Of a stretch of 64,000 bases of DNA, positions 48,228-58,326 are shown one piece after another. How positions within the stretch are numbered: position 1 is the first letter of the stretch; each line of letters opens with the position of its first letter. The notes beneath the pieces are model-generated. The model had not been told where the DNA came from. It was given only the letters and a program-made list of their open reading frames with translations, and did not search any database. Position numbers and translations under genes: made by a program. Source of the DNA: Rodentibacter rarus (GTDB taxonomy: Bacteria; Pseudomonadota; Gammaproteobacteria; Enterobacterales; Pasteurellaceae); contig NZ_MLHJ01000009.1 in assembly GCF_001998965.1 (NCBI RefSeq), positions 1 through 64,000 of the forward strand, given 5' to 3'.

Positions 48228-49163
48228 ATGCAGTATTTTCGGTTATTTTGCCGTTGTTTCGCCTATTTATTGGGCTTATGTGCAATATTGTTTCTTACCG
48301 GTTGTATCCAATCTAGTGGTGCTTTTGTGTCTAAAAATCGGGTAGTACTGGCAGAACAGAATCCGAATGTTCACTTTGAACAAGAAGTGATGATTGTACG
48401 AATTAGCCAAGTATTGCTTGTCGGAAAAATGAGTAACGAAGAACGTGCGTCCTTACATTTTGAACGGGGTGTTCTGTATGACGCTCTCGGTTTATGGGGG
48501 CTTGCTCGTTATGATTTTATCCAAGCCCTGGCATTGCAGCCTAAAATGGCTTCCGTGTATAACTATCTAGGGCTTTACTTATTGCTTGAGGAAGATTACG
48601 ACGGCGCATTGGAAACCTTCAATGCTGTGTTTGAATTAGATCCAAGCTATGACTACACCCACCTTAACCGTGGTTTAAATTTTTATTATGTAGGGCGCTA
48701 TAATCTTGCCGAGCAAGATTTTTTACAGTTCTACCTAGCTGATACAAAAGATCCTTATCGTGTCTTATGGCTCTATTTGAACGAGCAAAAATTAAAACCA
48801 CAAGATGCCCATAAAAACCTTGTTGAACGAGCAAAAGGGCTATCTGAGGACTTCTGGGGTACACATATCGTTCAATATTACTTAGGACACATTTCCGTAG
48901 AAGAATTACAACAGCGTGCCGGTGAATTTGCCCAAAACACGCAACAATATGCTGAAATTCTCACGGAAACCTATTTTTATCTAGCAAAACAAAAACTCAA
49001 TGTAGGGCTGGTTGATGAAGCAGCTGCTTTGTTTAAACTGGCTATGGCAAATCAGGTTTATAACTTTGTTGAGTATCGTTTTGCCTCCTTTGAGCTGATG
49101 AAATTAAAACCGGCTCAAATGGAAGAGGAAAAAGACGGAAAAAGTGCGGTCACAAAACGGTGA
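48228..49163 (+). CDS. nlpI: Outer-membrane lipoprotein NlpI
   Basis: NlpI is a TPR lipoprotein that adapts murein hydrolases and the Prc protease in the periplasm. The 311-residue protein has a lipobox (LFLTGC, Cys about residue 26) and TPR helices (GVLYDALGLWGLARYDFIQA, GLYLLLEEDYDGALETF). ATG 48228 is chosen so that the signal peptide begins the protein; the frame opens at 48147. The gene ends with an uptake signal that encodes KSAVTKR. Confidence 0.93.
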   Translation: MQYFRLFCRCFAYLLGLCAILFLTGCIQSSGAFVSKNRVVLAEQNPNVHFEQEVMIVRISQVLLVGKMSNEERASLHFERGVLYDALGLWGLARYDFIQALALQPKMASVYNYLGLYLLLEEDYDGALETFNAVFELDPSYDYTHLNRGLNFYYVGRYNLAEQDFLQFYLADTKDPYRVLWLYLNEQKLKPQDAHKNLVERAKGLSEDFWGTHIVQYYLGHISVEELQQRAGEFAQNTQQYAEILTETYFYLAKQKLNVGLVDEAAALFKLAMANQVYNFVEYRFASFELMKLKPAQMEEEKDGKSAVTKR

Positions 49164-49181
49164 CTTTTTAGACCGCACTTT
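49141..49181 (+). terminator. USS-pair hairpin overlapping the nlpI stop
   Basis: AAAGTGCGGTC (49141-49151) and GACCGCACTTT (49171-49181) pair over 11 bases with a 19-base loop that includes the nlpI TGA. The T-run is short, so it is probably a weak terminator. Confidence 0.6.
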
Positions 49182-49310
49182 AATGACATCATATCTCATT
49201 CCTTGCAGGTTATTTGAGAAAATTGGGGACAAAAGGAAGATTTTCGTCTCTTAATACTCAATACGCTTTTCAAAGCATCAAGCAAAAATCGGGATACAAC
49301 AAACAAACCT

Positions 49311-49337
49311 GAAAGCCTCTTTGAGCTTTCCTTTTTT
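49311..49337 (+). terminator. Intrinsic-terminator-like attenuator in the deaD leader
   Basis: GAAAGcCTC-TTT-GAGCTTTC is a stem with one bulged C followed by CTTTTTTATA, ending 17 bases before the deaD ATG. A terminator in this place would reduce deaD unless it is melted or opened. Confidence 0.6.
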
Positions 49338-49353
49338 ATATTCGAGTATTTTA

Positions 49354-51150
49354 ATGACTGACAAAATCACCTTTAATGAATTAGGCTTACCTGACTTTAT
49401 CTTAAACGCAGTTTCGGACTTGGGGTTTGAAACGCCGTCTCCCATTCAACAAACCTGTATCCCACATTTACTGAACGGTAACGATGTATTAGGGATGGCA
49501 CAAACCGGTAGCGGTAAAACGGCAGCTTTCGCTTTACCGTTATTGGCTCAAATTGATGCAGAGGAAAAATATCCACAAATGTTGGTGATGGCTCCAACGC
49601 GTGAGCTTGCTATCCAAGTGGCAGATGCCTGCGAACAATTCGTCAAATATGCCCAGGGGATACGTATCGTAACCCTTTATGGCGGACAACGTTATGACAT
49701 TCAACTTCGTGCGCTAAAACAAGGGGCACAGGTGGTAGTGGGCACACCGGGGCGGATTCTCGATCACATTCGCCGTGGCACATTAGATTTATCCGATCTT
49801 CGTTTTATTGTGTTAGATGAAGCGGATGAAATGTTGCGTATGGGCTTTATTGATGATGTGGAAACCGTTATGGCTGAGCTCCCGGCGCAACACCAAACCG
49901 CCCTCTTCTCTGCCACGATGCCGGAGCCGATTCGCCGTATTACCAAACGCTTTATGAATAACCCTCAAGAGGTGAAAATTAAAGTTAATAACGAAAATGC
50001 ACCGGATATTGAGCAAAGCTGTTGGTATGTCCACGGTGTGCGTAAAAATGAGGCGCTACTTCGCTTTCTTGAAGTGGAAGAATTTGATGCAGCAATTATT
50101 TTTGCCCGCACCAAAACCGGCACGCTAGATATTACCGAACTGTTAGAAAAAAATGGCTTTCGTTCAGCCGCACTTAACGGCGATATGACCCAACAGTTAC
50201 GCGAACAAACCCTTGATCGCTTGCGTAACGGTAGTCTTGATATTGTGGTTGCCACTGATGTTGCCGCACGGGGGATTGATATTGAGCGTATCAGCCTTGT
50301 GGTGAATTATGATATTCCGCTTGATGCCGAATCTTATATTCACCGTATCGGTCGTACCGGTCGTGCCGGTCGTTCCGGTCGTGCATTACTTTTCGTTGAA
50401 CCTCGTGAACGCCGTTTGCTACGCAATATTGAACATTTGATGAAAAAACCGATTAAGGAAGTGGAACTACCAAATCATTTGGTTTTGCAAGATTGTCGCC
50501 GTAAAAAATTCGTTGCCAAAATTACCAAACAGCTTGAACATCATGATTTAGAACAATATCGTAGCTTATTGGAAGATTTATTCACAGCCGACCAAGCTCA
50601 AGAAGATATTGCCGCCGCCATGTTAATGTTGCTCCAAGGCAAACAAAAACTCATTCTGCCACCTGATCCGCCAATGGAAAAACGCCGTCGTGAACGCAAT
50701 GAACGCCGTGAGAACCCACGTTCTGCGGAACGTCGTGGTGAACGAAAAGGCTATGGCAATCCACAACCGATGGATTTATACCGTATTGAAGTCGGTAGAA
50801 TGGATGGGGTTGAGGTTCGTCACATTGTGGGGGCGATTGCCAACGAAGGCGATATTAATAGCCGTTATATCGGTCATATCAAACTTTATGATGATTATTC
50901 CACCGTAGAATTACCGCAAGGAATGCCAAAAGAATTGCTTCAACAATTTGGTAAAACCCGTGTGTTAAATAAGCAAATGAGAATGTCATTTCTTGGTGCG
51001 GTAAAATCTGAACACTCACGCGATCGTGATGATTTTGGTGGAAAACGTAAAGGTCGTGGTAGGGATAATGATGACCGTAGTGGGCGTAAATTTAATGAAA
51101 AAAACAACCGCTCTTTTAACGAAAAATCTCGAAGAGGCCGCCGTAGTTAA
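49354..51150 (+). CDS. deaD: DEAD-box RNA helicase DeaD (CsdA)
   Basis: This 598-residue cold-shock helicase assists 50S assembly and mRNA decay. It has helicase motifs [31 protein letters not shown] and [10 protein letters not shown], then a dimerisation and RNA-binding domain (about 475-560, [20 protein letters not shown]) and an Arg/Gly/Asp-rich tail ending RRGRRS. ATG 49354 gives [17 protein letters not shown]. The frame opens earlier at 49321, but that segment is the leader hairpin. Confidence 0.95.
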   Translation: MTDKITFNELGLPDFILNAVSDLGFETPSPIQQTCIPHLLNGNDVLGMAQTGSGKTAAFALPLLAQIDAEEKYPQMLVMAPTRELAIQVADACEQFVKYAQGIRIVTLYGGQRYDIQLRALKQGAQVVVGTPGRILDHIRRGTLDLSDLRFIVLDEADEMLRMGFIDDVETVMAELPAQHQTALFSATMPEPIRRITKRFMNNPQEVKIKVNNENAPDIEQSCWYVHGVRKNEALLRFLEVEEFDAAIIFARTKTGTLDITELLEKNGFRSAALNGDMTQQLREQTLDRLRNGSLDIVVATDVAARGIDIERISLVVNYDIPLDAESYIHRIGRTGRAGRSGRALLFVEPRERRLLRNIEHLMKKPIKEVELPNHLVLQDCRRKKFVAKITKQLEHHDLEQYRSLLEDLFTADQAQEDIAAAMLMLLQGKQKLILPPDPPMEKRRRERNERRENPRSAERRGERKGYGNPQPMDLYRIEVGRMDGVEVRHIVGAIANEGDINSRYIGHIKLYDDYSTVELPQGMPKELLQQFGKTRVLNKQMRMSFLGAVKSEHSRDRDDFGGKRKGRGRDNDDRSGRKFNEKNNRSFNEKSRRGRRS

Positions 51151-51238
51151 TTGTCCTACTGAGGGGAGAGATCACATATATCCCTCCCCCTTGCCACGAA
51201 GAATTCGTTTCAAACTTTTATAAATAAGGAAAACGTAT

Positions 51239-52663
51239 TTGAAAGGTCTGTTTTTACGTATTATTGCTGCTTTTGCTTTACTTCTTTGGGCAATTGATAT
51301 GGTTTTCCCTTGGCAGAAAATTATGCAGTCGGAGGAAAATCATTATACCGCAATTCAGTCACGCGGTAAGCTCATTGTCGGCACGATTAATAACCCGATT
51401 TATTATTTTATTGATGCGAAAGGGGAATCGGGCTTGGAATATGAGTTAACCAAACACTTTGCCGATTATTTAGGCGTGCCACTGGAAATCAAAATTCTTG
51501 AAAATACGGACACCCTTTTTAATGCGCTTGAAAACAATCAGGTTGATTTAGTTGCGGCTAATTTACTTTTTCATCCAAAACGTGCCGAACAATTTCAAAT
51601 TGGTCCGGCTTATACTTCCGCCTCTTGGCAATTAGTCTATAAAAAAGGGGAAAGCAGACCGAAAGATTTAAGCTTTGTGCAACAAGAAATTATTACAGCT
51701 GGTGGTCAAGAATTAGATGAATTACTCGCTCAATTTCAACAAAAATTTCCCCAGTTACGATGGAAAAATAGCAAACAATTCACGCAAGAAGAATTACTCA
51801 TACAAGTTGCAGAAGGTAAAATTCCCTACACCATCGCCAATTCTATTGATGTCGCCACAGCACAACAAATTCGTCCTAATATTGCCATTGCCTTTGACTT
51901 GACCGATGAAGCCAGCGTGCATTGGTATCTTGCCAATAATTCTTATAATGAATTACAAGCAAGTCTCCTGGATTTTATGAATAATGCCTTAGAAACAGGT
52001 TTAATTGATCGTATTGAGGAAAAATATTTCCGCCATATTGCGCAATTTGATTATGTAGATAGCCGAGCTTATTTAGCGGCGATTGAGAAAATTCTCCCTC
52101 AATACCAACCGCTCTTTGAAAAATATAAAGGGGAATTGGATTGGCGATTACTGGCTGCTGTTGCCTATCAAGAGTCCCATTGGAACCCCGATGCGACCTC
52201 GCCTACCGGTGTGAGAGGGATGATGATGCTCACCAAAGATACTGCTGAGCGGATGAAAATCACCAATAGAACCGATCCGGAACAAAGTATCAAAGCCGGC
52301 TCAGATTATTTACATTGGTTGGTATCACAAATGCCTGATAGCATCGCCCAAGAGGATCGTATTTGGTATGCCCTTGCCGCCTATAATATGGGATTAGGTC
52401 ATCTTGTTGATGTTCGCCGTTTAACCAAAAAATTAGGTGGAAATCCGGATAATTGGCTTGATGTAAAGAATAATTTGCCATTGTTAGCCGAAAAACGTCA
52501 TTATAGCAACCTGAAATACGGTTATGCCCGAGGCTATGAGGCCTATCAATATGTAGAGAATATCCGCCGTTATATGAATAACATTGTGAATTATCATCGT
52601 GTTCAGAACAATCAAAATAGTAATGAGTTGGAAAATGAAATAAATAACAAAGAAGAAAAGTAA
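51239..52663 (+). CDS. mltF: Membrane-bound lytic murein transglycosylase F
   Basis: MltF cleaves peptidoglycan glycan strands. The 474-residue protein has an N-terminal membrane anchor or signal (about 5-25), a SBP_bac_3-like domain (about 40-265) and a C-terminal SLT domain with catalytic Glu in [17 protein letters not shown] (about residue 310) and MMMLT, AAYNMG. The start is TTG with AAGGAAAA upstream; no in-frame ATG gives the signal segment. Confidence 0.93.
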   Translation: MKGLFLRIIAAFALLLWAIDMVFPWQKIMQSEENHYTAIQSRGKLIVGTINNPIYYFIDAKGESGLEYELTKHFADYLGVPLEIKILENTDTLFNALENNQVDLVAANLLFHPKRAEQFQIGPAYTSASWQLVYKKGESRPKDLSFVQQEIITAGGQELDELLAQFQQKFPQLRWKNSKQFTQEELLIQVAEGKIPYTIANSIDVATAQQIRPNIAIAFDLTDEASVHWYLANNSYNELQASLLDFMNNALETGLIDRIEEKYFRHIAQFDYVDSRAYLAAIEKILPQYQPLFEKYKGELDWRLLAAVAYQESHWNPDATSPTGVRGMMMLTKDTAERMKITNRTDPEQSIKAGSDYLHWLVSQMPDSIAQEDRIWYALAAYNMGLGHLVDVRRLTKKLGGNPDNWLDVKNNLPLLAEKRHYSNLKYGYARGYEAYQYVENIRRYMNNIVNYHRVQNNQNSNELENEINNKEEK

Positions 52664-52676
52664 GGAGAAAATAAAG

Positions 52677-52826
52677 ATGCTAAAACGCAAAACCTTTTTG
52701 AAAAAAGTGAAATCACGAGATATTTCTGTTTCCCGTAACTCACGTATAAGACGCTTAAAACACCGCAAACAAAAACAATTTGAACGCCATACAATGCAAT
52801 TTGTGCTGCAAGAATTTGGTTGTTAA
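52677..52826 (+). CDS. 49-residue basic protein of unknown function
   Basis: The ATG has AAGGAG 9 bases upstream and is 14 bases after the mltF stop. The product, MLKRKTFLKKVKSRDISVSR then NSRIRRLKHRKQKQFERHTM and QFVLQEFGC, is strongly basic in the first 40 residues and ends in a short hydrophobic tail with a Cys. Such a composition fits RNA or ribosome binding. I recognise no family. It is distinct from ArfA in sequence. A terminator follows 16 bases after the stop. Confidence 0.6.
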   Translation: MLKRKTFLKKVKSRDISVSRNSRIRRLKHRKQKQFERHTMQFVLQEFGC

Positions 52827-52841
52827 ACCCAACGTAAAACA

Positions 52842-52866
52842 AAACCCCGATATATTATCGGGGTTT
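52842..52866. terminator. Bidirectional terminator between mltF unit and bamD
   Basis: AAACCCCGATA/TATCGGGGTTT is a perfect 11-bp stem with a TAT loop, flanked by A and T runs. Confidence 0.93.
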
Positions 52867-52869
52867 GCG

Positions 52870-53673
52870 TTATCTCTTCGTTTCGTGGGTGGCTGTTGGC
52901 ACCGTCAGTTCCAAATCCTCTGGTTTTTCCGGTTTCATAAATTGCTTATCTTTATTGGCATCAATAATTTGTTGAGTTTGATTCGCTAATGTTTCTAAGC
53001 CCATTTTTTGATAGGCATCACGCATTAAGAATAAACCTTCGTAAGTTGCAAGTGTATCCGGATATAATTGCAACATCCCCACAATACGATTTGCTACCGC
53101 AACATCAGCATTCCGTTTGGCATAAAACTTCGCAATTTCTAATTCATGGCGTGCTAAGGAATCTTTAATATATGCCATACGCGCTAATGCATCTTGTGCA
53201 TAAGGGCTGTTTGGAAAGGCTCGTACTAAACTTTGAAAATTTGCGAAAGCGGTTTTTAAGGATGTCGTTTCTCGCGTTGCACGATCAATTCCGAAAAAAT
53301 CTTGAATAGCATTATCTGCTGTTGCGGCATTCGTTAAACCTGCCATATAGACGGCATAATCACGATGTTGGCTTTGTGGAAACTGATTTAAAAAACTATC
53401 TACGGTAACCAATACCCCGGTATAATCCTGTGATTTATAGTTCGCATACATTAAATCCAGCATTGCTTGTTCTTGATAAGTGCTCCCCGGAAAACGCTCG
53501 GTGGTTGCATTTAAATAACGAATTGCTTCAGAATAGCTCCCTTCCTGTAAAGCCGTTGCCCCTTTAGTGTAAAGTTCATCTACTGATGTTTGTTCAACCT
53601 CTTTATCTCCACTTGAACAGCCAACCGCAAAGAGCGTCACTGCAATCAACGCTAATGATTTCATTTTATGCAT
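52870..53673 (-). CDS. bamD: Outer-membrane assembly lipoprotein BamD (ComL)
   Basis: BamD is the essential lipoprotein partner of BamA in outer-membrane protein insertion. The 267-residue protein has a lipobox (LFAVGC, Cys about 19) and five TPR-like repeats (TKGATALQEGSYSEAIRYLN, VDSFLNQFPQSQHRDYA, FPNSPYAQDALARMAYI). ATG 53673 has AAGGAAAA upstream; MKSLAL at 53664 is possible. It is divergent from rluD, as in related genomes. Confidence 0.96.
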   Translation of the reverse strand: MHKMKSLALIAVTLFAVGCSSGDKEVEQTSVDELYTKGATALQEGSYSEAIRYLNATTERFPGSTYQEQAMLDLMYANYKSQDYTGVLVTVDSFLNQFPQSQHRDYAVYMAGLTNAATADNAIQDFFGIDRATRETTSLKTAFANFQSLVRAFPNSPYAQDALARMAYIKDSLARHELEIAKFYAKRNADVAVANRIVGMLQLYPDTLATYEGLFLMRDAYQKMGLETLANQTQQIIDANKDKQFMKPEKPEDLELTVPTATHETKR

Positions 53674-53782
53674 TGTTTTTTCCTTAATTTTTACGAAAGC
53701 CAATAAATCAGATACAATTGGTGGCTATTGTATAGAACATTAGTACATAAGCCAACTTTTAAAACGATTGAGACAGATTTTT

Positions 53783-54757
53783 ATGCCACAAATTACCCTT
53801 TCTGCTGAGGTTCAGCCTGAACAAATAGGACTGCGATTAGACCAAGCCCTCGCCGAATTGTTCCCCGCTTATTCTCGTTCACGCCTAAAAACGTGGATTG
53901 AAGCGGATCTCGTTAAAATGAATCACCGTATTGCGAATATTCCTCGTGAGAAAGTTATCGGGGGGGAGCATATTGAAATCACGGTTGACGTTGAGGATGA
54001 GACCCGATTTGAACCGGAAAATATCCCCCTTAATATCGTGTATGAAGATGAGGATATTATGGTGATTAATAAACCTAAAGATCTCGTCGTTCACCCGGGG
54101 GCGGGTAATCCAAGCGGTACCGTATTGAATGCATTGCTTCATTATTACCCGCCGATTGCCGAAGTGCCACGGGCGGGCATTGTACATCGCTTAGATAAAG
54201 ATACGACAGGTTTAATGGTGATCGCCAAAACTATTCCGGCACAAACGAAATTAGTACGAGATCTACAAAAGCGTAAAATCACACGGGAATATGAAGCCGT
54301 TGCATCAGGTATTATGACTAAAGGTGGAACCGTGGATCAGCCCATGGCACGACACGCTACCAAACGCACGCTAATGGCGGTTCACCCTATGGGTAAACCT
54401 GCCGTCACCCACTATCGCATTATGGAAAACTTCCGCAATTATACCCGCCTACGCTTGCGTTTAGAAACAGGGAGAACCCATCAAATCCGAGTTCATATGG
54501 CACACATTGCTCATCCTTTATTGGGCGATCAAACTTACGGAGGCCGCCCTCGCCCACCGAAAAATGCCAGTGAGCCCTTTATGGACGTCTTGCGTAATTT
54601 CAAACGCCAAGCCCTACACGCAGTGATGTTACGTTTAGCGCATCCTATCACCGGTGAAATGATGGAATGGTATGCCCCTCTGCCCGATGATTTTGTTGAA
54701 TTGATCACTGCATTAAAAACAGACTATATCGAACATAAAGAAGAATTGGACTATTAA
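53783..54757 (+). CDS. rluD: 23S rRNA pseudouridine(1911/1915/1917) synthase
   Basis: RluD makes three pseudouridines in helix 69 of 23S rRNA. The 324-residue protein has an N-terminal S4 domain (about 15-75), the catalytic Asp in PRAGIVHRLDKDTTGLMV (about residue 139) and RTHQIRVHMAHIAHPLLGD. ATG 53783 is preferred over TTG 53768. It is followed 1 base later by pgeF. Confidence 0.96.
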   Translation: MPQITLSAEVQPEQIGLRLDQALAELFPAYSRSRLKTWIEADLVKMNHRIANIPREKVIGGEHIEITVDVEDETRFEPENIPLNIVYEDEDIMVINKPKDLVVHPGAGNPSGTVLNALLHYYPPIAEVPRAGIVHRLDKDTTGLMVIAKTIPAQTKLVRDLQKRKITREYEAVASGIMTKGGTVDQPMARHATKRTLMAVHPMGKPAVTHYRIMENFRNYTRLRLRLETGRTHQIRVHMAHIAHPLLGDQTYGGRPRPPKNASEPFMDVLRNFKRQALHAVMLRLAHPITGEMMEWYAPLPDDFVELITALKTDYIEHKEELDY

Positions 54758-54758
54758 T

Positions 54759-55493
54759 ATGCAAGCAATTTATCCCACATGGCAAGTGCCCACTAATATT
54801 CACGCATTTACCACGACTCGAACAGGCGGGGTGAGCCAAGCGCCATTTGAAAGTTTTAACTTAGGCGATCATGTTGGCGATGAAAAAAGTGCGGTCAAAA
54901 TTAACCGCACTTTATTAGTAGAAAAATTCCATTTGCCTCATCTTCCCCTCTTTCTCACTCAAACCCATAGCACAAAAGTTATCCGCCTACCTTATTCGGG
55001 CGATAATATTGAAGCGGATGCCGTTTATACCAATCAACCGAATCAAGTTTGCGCTGTGATGACGGCTGATTGTTTGCCTGTGCTTTTTACAAGCAAAGAA
55101 GGTATTGAAGTCGCAGCGGCTCATGCCGGTTGGCGGGGATTATGTGATGGAATCTTGGAAGAAACGGTGAAATGTTTTCATACCAACCCACAAAATATCA
55201 CCGCTTGGCTTGGACCGGCTATCGGTCCTAAAGCATTTCAGGTGAGTAAAGAAGTCATTGAGCAATTTATGCAATTTGATCGTTTGGCAGAAGACGCTTT
55301 CCAACCTGATCCGAGTGAGAAAGGAAAATACCTGGGTAATCTTTACCAAATAGCGATACAACGTCTAAACAAACTGGGGATCACGGAAATTTCCGGTGGA
55401 GAGTACTGTACATTTTATGAAAAAGAGCGGTTCTTTTCTTATCGGCGAGAGGGAAAAACAGGAAGAATGGCGAGTGTCATTTGGTTCGAATAA
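54759..55493 (+). CDS. pgeF: Purine nucleoside phosphorylase / peptidoglycan-editing factor (YfiH, laccase domain)
   Basis: This 244-residue multicopper-oxidase-like protein has the zinc-binding motif HAGWRGLC (about 124), the Cys-rich MTADCLPVLF and GGEYCTFYE. Family members act as purine nucleoside phosphorylases and keep non-canonical serine out of peptidoglycan. It is operonic with rluD. It contains an internal inverted pair of uptake signals (54886-54913) encoding KSAVKINRTL. Confidence 0.93.
   Translation: MQAIYPTWQVPTNIHAFTTTRTGGVSQAPFESFNLGDHVGDEKSAVKINRTLLVEKFHLPHLPLFLTQTHSTKVIRLPYSGDNIEADAVYTNQPNQVCAVMTADCLPVLFTSKEGIEVAAAHAGWRGLCDGILEETVKCFHTNPQNITAWLGPAIGPKAFQVSKEVIEQFMQFDRLAEDAFQPDPSEKGKYLGNLYQIAIQRLNKLGITEISGGEYCTFYEKERFFSYRREGKTGRMASVIWFE
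54886..54913. repeat. Inverted pair of uptake signals inside pgeF
   Basis: AAAGTGCGGT (54886-54895) and ACCGCACTTT (54904-54913) form a 10-bp stem with an 8-base loop wholly inside coding sequence. Elsewhere in the window such pairs sit between genes and act as terminators. Confidence 0.9.
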
Positions 55494-55503
55494 TTGCTCA
55501 TTA

Positions 55504-55538
55504 AACAGGGAGGGGAATATATCCCCTCCTTGTTTTCA
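55504..55538. terminator. Terminator between pgeF and brnQ
   Basis: AACAGGGAGGGGA and TCCCCTCCTTGTT pair over 13 bases with one mismatch and are followed by TTC. The genes are convergent. Confidence 0.85.
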
Positions 55539-55566
55539 TTGATAATATTTAGAAACAAAAAATCAA

Positions 55567-56865
55567 TTAGGCTGATTTTTTCCCCAAGAATAAGGATAAC
55601 CCTAACGCAATAAAAGCCGGTATCAGCCACCCCATCCCTTCAGCATAAAGCGGCAAATAATTTAAGATATTCTCAATTGTCTGAGGCAATAAATCGATAT
55701 TCTTCAAACTATCGCAAGCACTAAAACTTACGGTCACCAGTAGAGTGACATAGTAGCTAAATGTAATATTCGGTAATTTATTACGGATAATCTGCAAAAA
55801 TACCAACATAATTGCCACAGGATAAATCAATAATAATGCCGGAATGGTGATACGCAGTAATTCCGTTAACCCGGTTTGAGCAACCGTTATGGTTAAAGCG
55901 GTAAATAAAATCACCCAAAATGAATAGGACAAGCGTATATGAAATCTAGCGAAATAATCCGCACAAGCGCTGGTTACCCCAACAAGCGTAGTGAGATTTG
56001 CCAAAATGATAATGCCCGACATAATCCAAGTTCCACCGGCACCAAATAAGGCATTAACATAGCGAGAAAAAATTTGTCCGCCATTCGTTGCCCCTTCAGC
56101 AACTTGCGCACTGGTTGCTCCTAAGTAAAACAGGGCAAAATATAAGACCGCTAATAAAAATACGGAAATCAAACCGGCAGAAATTGTGTATTTCACCACA
56201 TTTTGTACAGAAGACACATTCCGCACAGCCAAAGCACGAGCCACAATCCCCCCAAAAGCGATGGCTGCCAGCACATCCATCGTTTGGTAGCCACTAATTA
56301 GCCCTGAAGTCATTGCAGAATTTGTCGCATAGGCTTTGCTTGGTTCAACAATATCAGAGAGTGGGGAAATGATGACATTCACCGTAACGACAATCAACAG
56401 CACTAATAATGCCGGTGTCATAAATTTCCCTACTGTCGAAATAATGGTATTCGGGCGAAGCATAAAAAGCATACCGACTATATTAAAAATAAAAGAGAAA
56501 ATAAAATGCGTATAAGGGGTATCTTCTACAATATTTAGTGGTAACCACGCCATTTCATAAGCAACATTGGTTACACGTGGCATAGCAAATAAAGAACCGA
56601 TGACCAAATACAATGTGGCTAAGAAAAACACTTCAGCCCATTTAGGTAAATCACGGGTAAGTTCCTCGCCACGCCCGACCATTGCCACAACAACCAAGGT
56701 AATAAACGGCATTAATACACCGGTTAATACAAAGCCAAGGGAAGCTGTTGACCAATGGGTACCGGCGGTAAACCCTTCCATTGGTGGGAAAATAATATTT
56801 CCTGCGCCTAAAAAAAGCGCAAAAATCATCATACCTAAAACAACAATATCTTTACGAGTAAACAT
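55567..56865 (-). CDS. brnQ: Branched-chain amino acid permease BrnQ
   Basis: BrnQ imports leucine, isoleucine and valine with Na+. The 432-residue protein of about 12 helices has the LIVCS opening FALFLGAGNIIFPPMEG, a TPALLVLL segment and SGLISGYQTMDVLAAIAFG. It is divergent from nhaA, and a strong CRP-like site lies 80-95 bases upstream of its start. Confidence 0.94.
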   Translation of the reverse strand: MFTRKDIVVLGMMIFALFLGAGNIIFPPMEGFTAGTHWSTASLGFVLTGVLMPFITLVVVAMVGRGEELTRDLPKWAEVFFLATLYLVIGSLFAMPRVTNVAYEMAWLPLNIVEDTPYTHFIFSFIFNIVGMLFMLRPNTIISTVGKFMTPALLVLLIVVTVNVIISPLSDIVEPSKAYATNSAMTSGLISGYQTMDVLAAIAFGGIVARALAVRNVSSVQNVVKYTISAGLISVFLLAVLYFALFYLGATSAQVAEGATNGGQIFSRYVNALFGAGGTWIMSGIIILANLTTLVGVTSACADYFARFHIRLSYSFWVILFTALTITVAQTGLTELLRITIPALLLIYPVAIMLVFLQIIRNKLPNITFSYYVTLLVTVSFSACDSLKNIDLLPQTIENILNYLPLYAEGMGWLIPAFIALGLSLFLGKKSA

Positions 56866-56938
56866 AATCTTCTCAGTTCATAAAAGGGAGCTCATTCTAC
56901 TATAAAAGTACAGGGGATCCCTAACGTCCAAACACAAA

Positions 56939-56959
56939 AATGTGAACTCAATCACATTG
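56939..56959. promoter_or_regulatory. Strong CRP-binding site between brnQ and nhaA
   Basis: TGTGA-ACTCAA-TCACA (56941-56956) is a symmetric CRP consensus half-site pair with the proper 6-base spacer. Its position, 76-91 bases before the brnQ start, suits activation of brnQ; it is further from nhaA. Confidence 0.7.
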
Positions 56960-57100
56960 TAAATCCGGTCTAAAAATATCACTAAAAACAACCGCACTTT
57001 TCCTTGATTTTTCCTCAAAAAATAAAAATATGGTAGTATTCCCACCTTCATTATTTTGTGTTGTGTTGTGTTTATTTTAAGTTCTTTTGGAGAAATTTTA

Positions 57101-58282
57101 GTGTTATCACTTATACAACGATTTTTTAAATTAGAATCTGCTGGCGGTATTTTGCTATTTTTAGCCGCCCTTATTGCCATTTTATTTGCGAATTCACCTT
57201 TAAATTCGGTTTATCATGACTTTTTAAATTTACCGGTAAGTATTCAAATCGGAAGTTTTTCGATTAATAAAACCCTCATTCACTGGATTAATGACGGGTT
57301 TATGGCGGTATTTTTTGTTTTAGTGGGTTTAGAAGTCAAACGTGAGTTGTTAGAGGGGTCACTCTCTCGCTATCAACAAGCGATTTTTCCGGCTTTTGCT
57401 GCAGTGGGCGGAATGATCGTTCCTGCCTTAGTCTATATTTTTATTGCTCGTCAGGATCCTACGCTTGCTAACGGTTGGGCAATTCCAATGGCAACGGATA
57501 TTGCATTTGCTCTTGGTGTTATGGCTCTTTTAAGCAAACAAGTTCCACTACCGTTAAAAATCTTTTTGTTGGCGTTGGCTATCATTGATGATTTAGGTGC
57601 CATTGTTGTCATCGCCTTATTTTTCTCCCATGGGCTAAGTATTCAAGCCCTTATTTTTGCGGCTATCACCATTGTTTTATTGATTGCATTAAATCGCTTT
57701 AAAGTTACCGCACTTTGTGCTTATATGGTGGTGGGGGCTATTTTATGGGCATCCGTATTAAAATCCGGTGTACACGCTACCCTCGCCGGGGTGATTATCG
57801 GTTTTTGTATTCCACTGAAAGGGGAAAAAGGTGAAACACCATTAGACGATTTTGAGCATTTACTTGCGCCTTGGACTTCATTCCTTATTTTACCTTTATT
57901 TGCCTTTGCTAATGCGGGAGTGAGTTTTGAAGGGTTAGATTTCTCTATGATAACATCACCATTATTACTTGCGATTGCTTTAGGCTTGATTATCGGCAAA
58001 CCGGTCGGTGTATTTGGTTTCAGTTATCTTTCGGTGAAGTTAGGTATCGCCAAATTACCGGAGAACATTAATTTTAAACAAATTTTTGCCGTTGCTATTT
58101 TATGTGGTATCGGATTTACGATGTCTATGTTCCTCGCAAGCCTCGCCTTTGATGCGAATGCCGGTGAAAGTGTCAATAGCTTGTCTCGTTTAGGCATTTT
58201 ACTCGGCTCGACATTTTCCGCCATTGTGGGGTATTTTTTCCTAAAACAAACTACAAAAACCTCGTCTTTCCTAAAAAAATAA
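57101..58282 (+). CDS. nhaA: Na+/H+ antiporter NhaA
   Basis: NhaA uses the proton gradient to expel Na+ at alkaline pH. The 393-residue, 12-helix protein starts at GTG 57101, giving [20 protein letters not shown], with GGAG 9 bases upstream. It carries the paired Asp residues in [19 protein letters not shown] (about residue 155) and the [20 protein letters not shown] block. The frame opens at 57056 but lacks a ribosome site there. Three GTGTT copies lie in the leader. Confidence 0.95.
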   Translation: MLSLIQRFFKLESAGGILLFLAALIAILFANSPLNSVYHDFLNLPVSIQIGSFSINKTLIHWINDGFMAVFFVLVGLEVKRELLEGSLSRYQQAIFPAFAAVGGMIVPALVYIFIARQDPTLANGWAIPMATDIAFALGVMALLSKQVPLPLKIFLLALAIIDDLGAIVVIALFFSHGLSIQALIFAAITIVLLIALNRFKVTALCAYMVVGAILWASVLKSGVHATLAGVIIGFCIPLKGEKGETPLDDFEHLLAPWTSFLILPLFAFANAGVSFEGLDFSMITSPLLLAIALGLIIGKPVGVFGFSYLSVKLGIAKLPENINFKQIFAVAILCGIGFTMSMFLASLAFDANAGESVNSLSRLGILLGSTFSAIVGYFFLKQTTKTSSFLKK

Positions 58283-58326
58283 TCGGTACCTATTTGGTTT
58301 AAACAACATATAAATTAGCCTAAATA

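Noticed and set aside
52677-52826. Calling the 49-aa basic ORF ArfA (ribosome rescue)
   Set aside because: Its sequence lacks the ArfA pattern (KGKGSYxRK-type segment) and no stem-loop inside the 3' coding end was seen; only size and charge are similar.
52484-52842. Minus-strand hydrophobic open frames opposite the end of mltF and the 49-aa gene
   Set aside because: They overlap well-supported plus-strand coding sequence and lack ribosome sites; hydrophobicity arises from AT-rich codons on the other strand.
57050-57076. GTGTT repeats before nhaA as a phase-variation tract
   Set aside because: Only about three imperfect units, too few for slippage, and they lie outside the coding frame.
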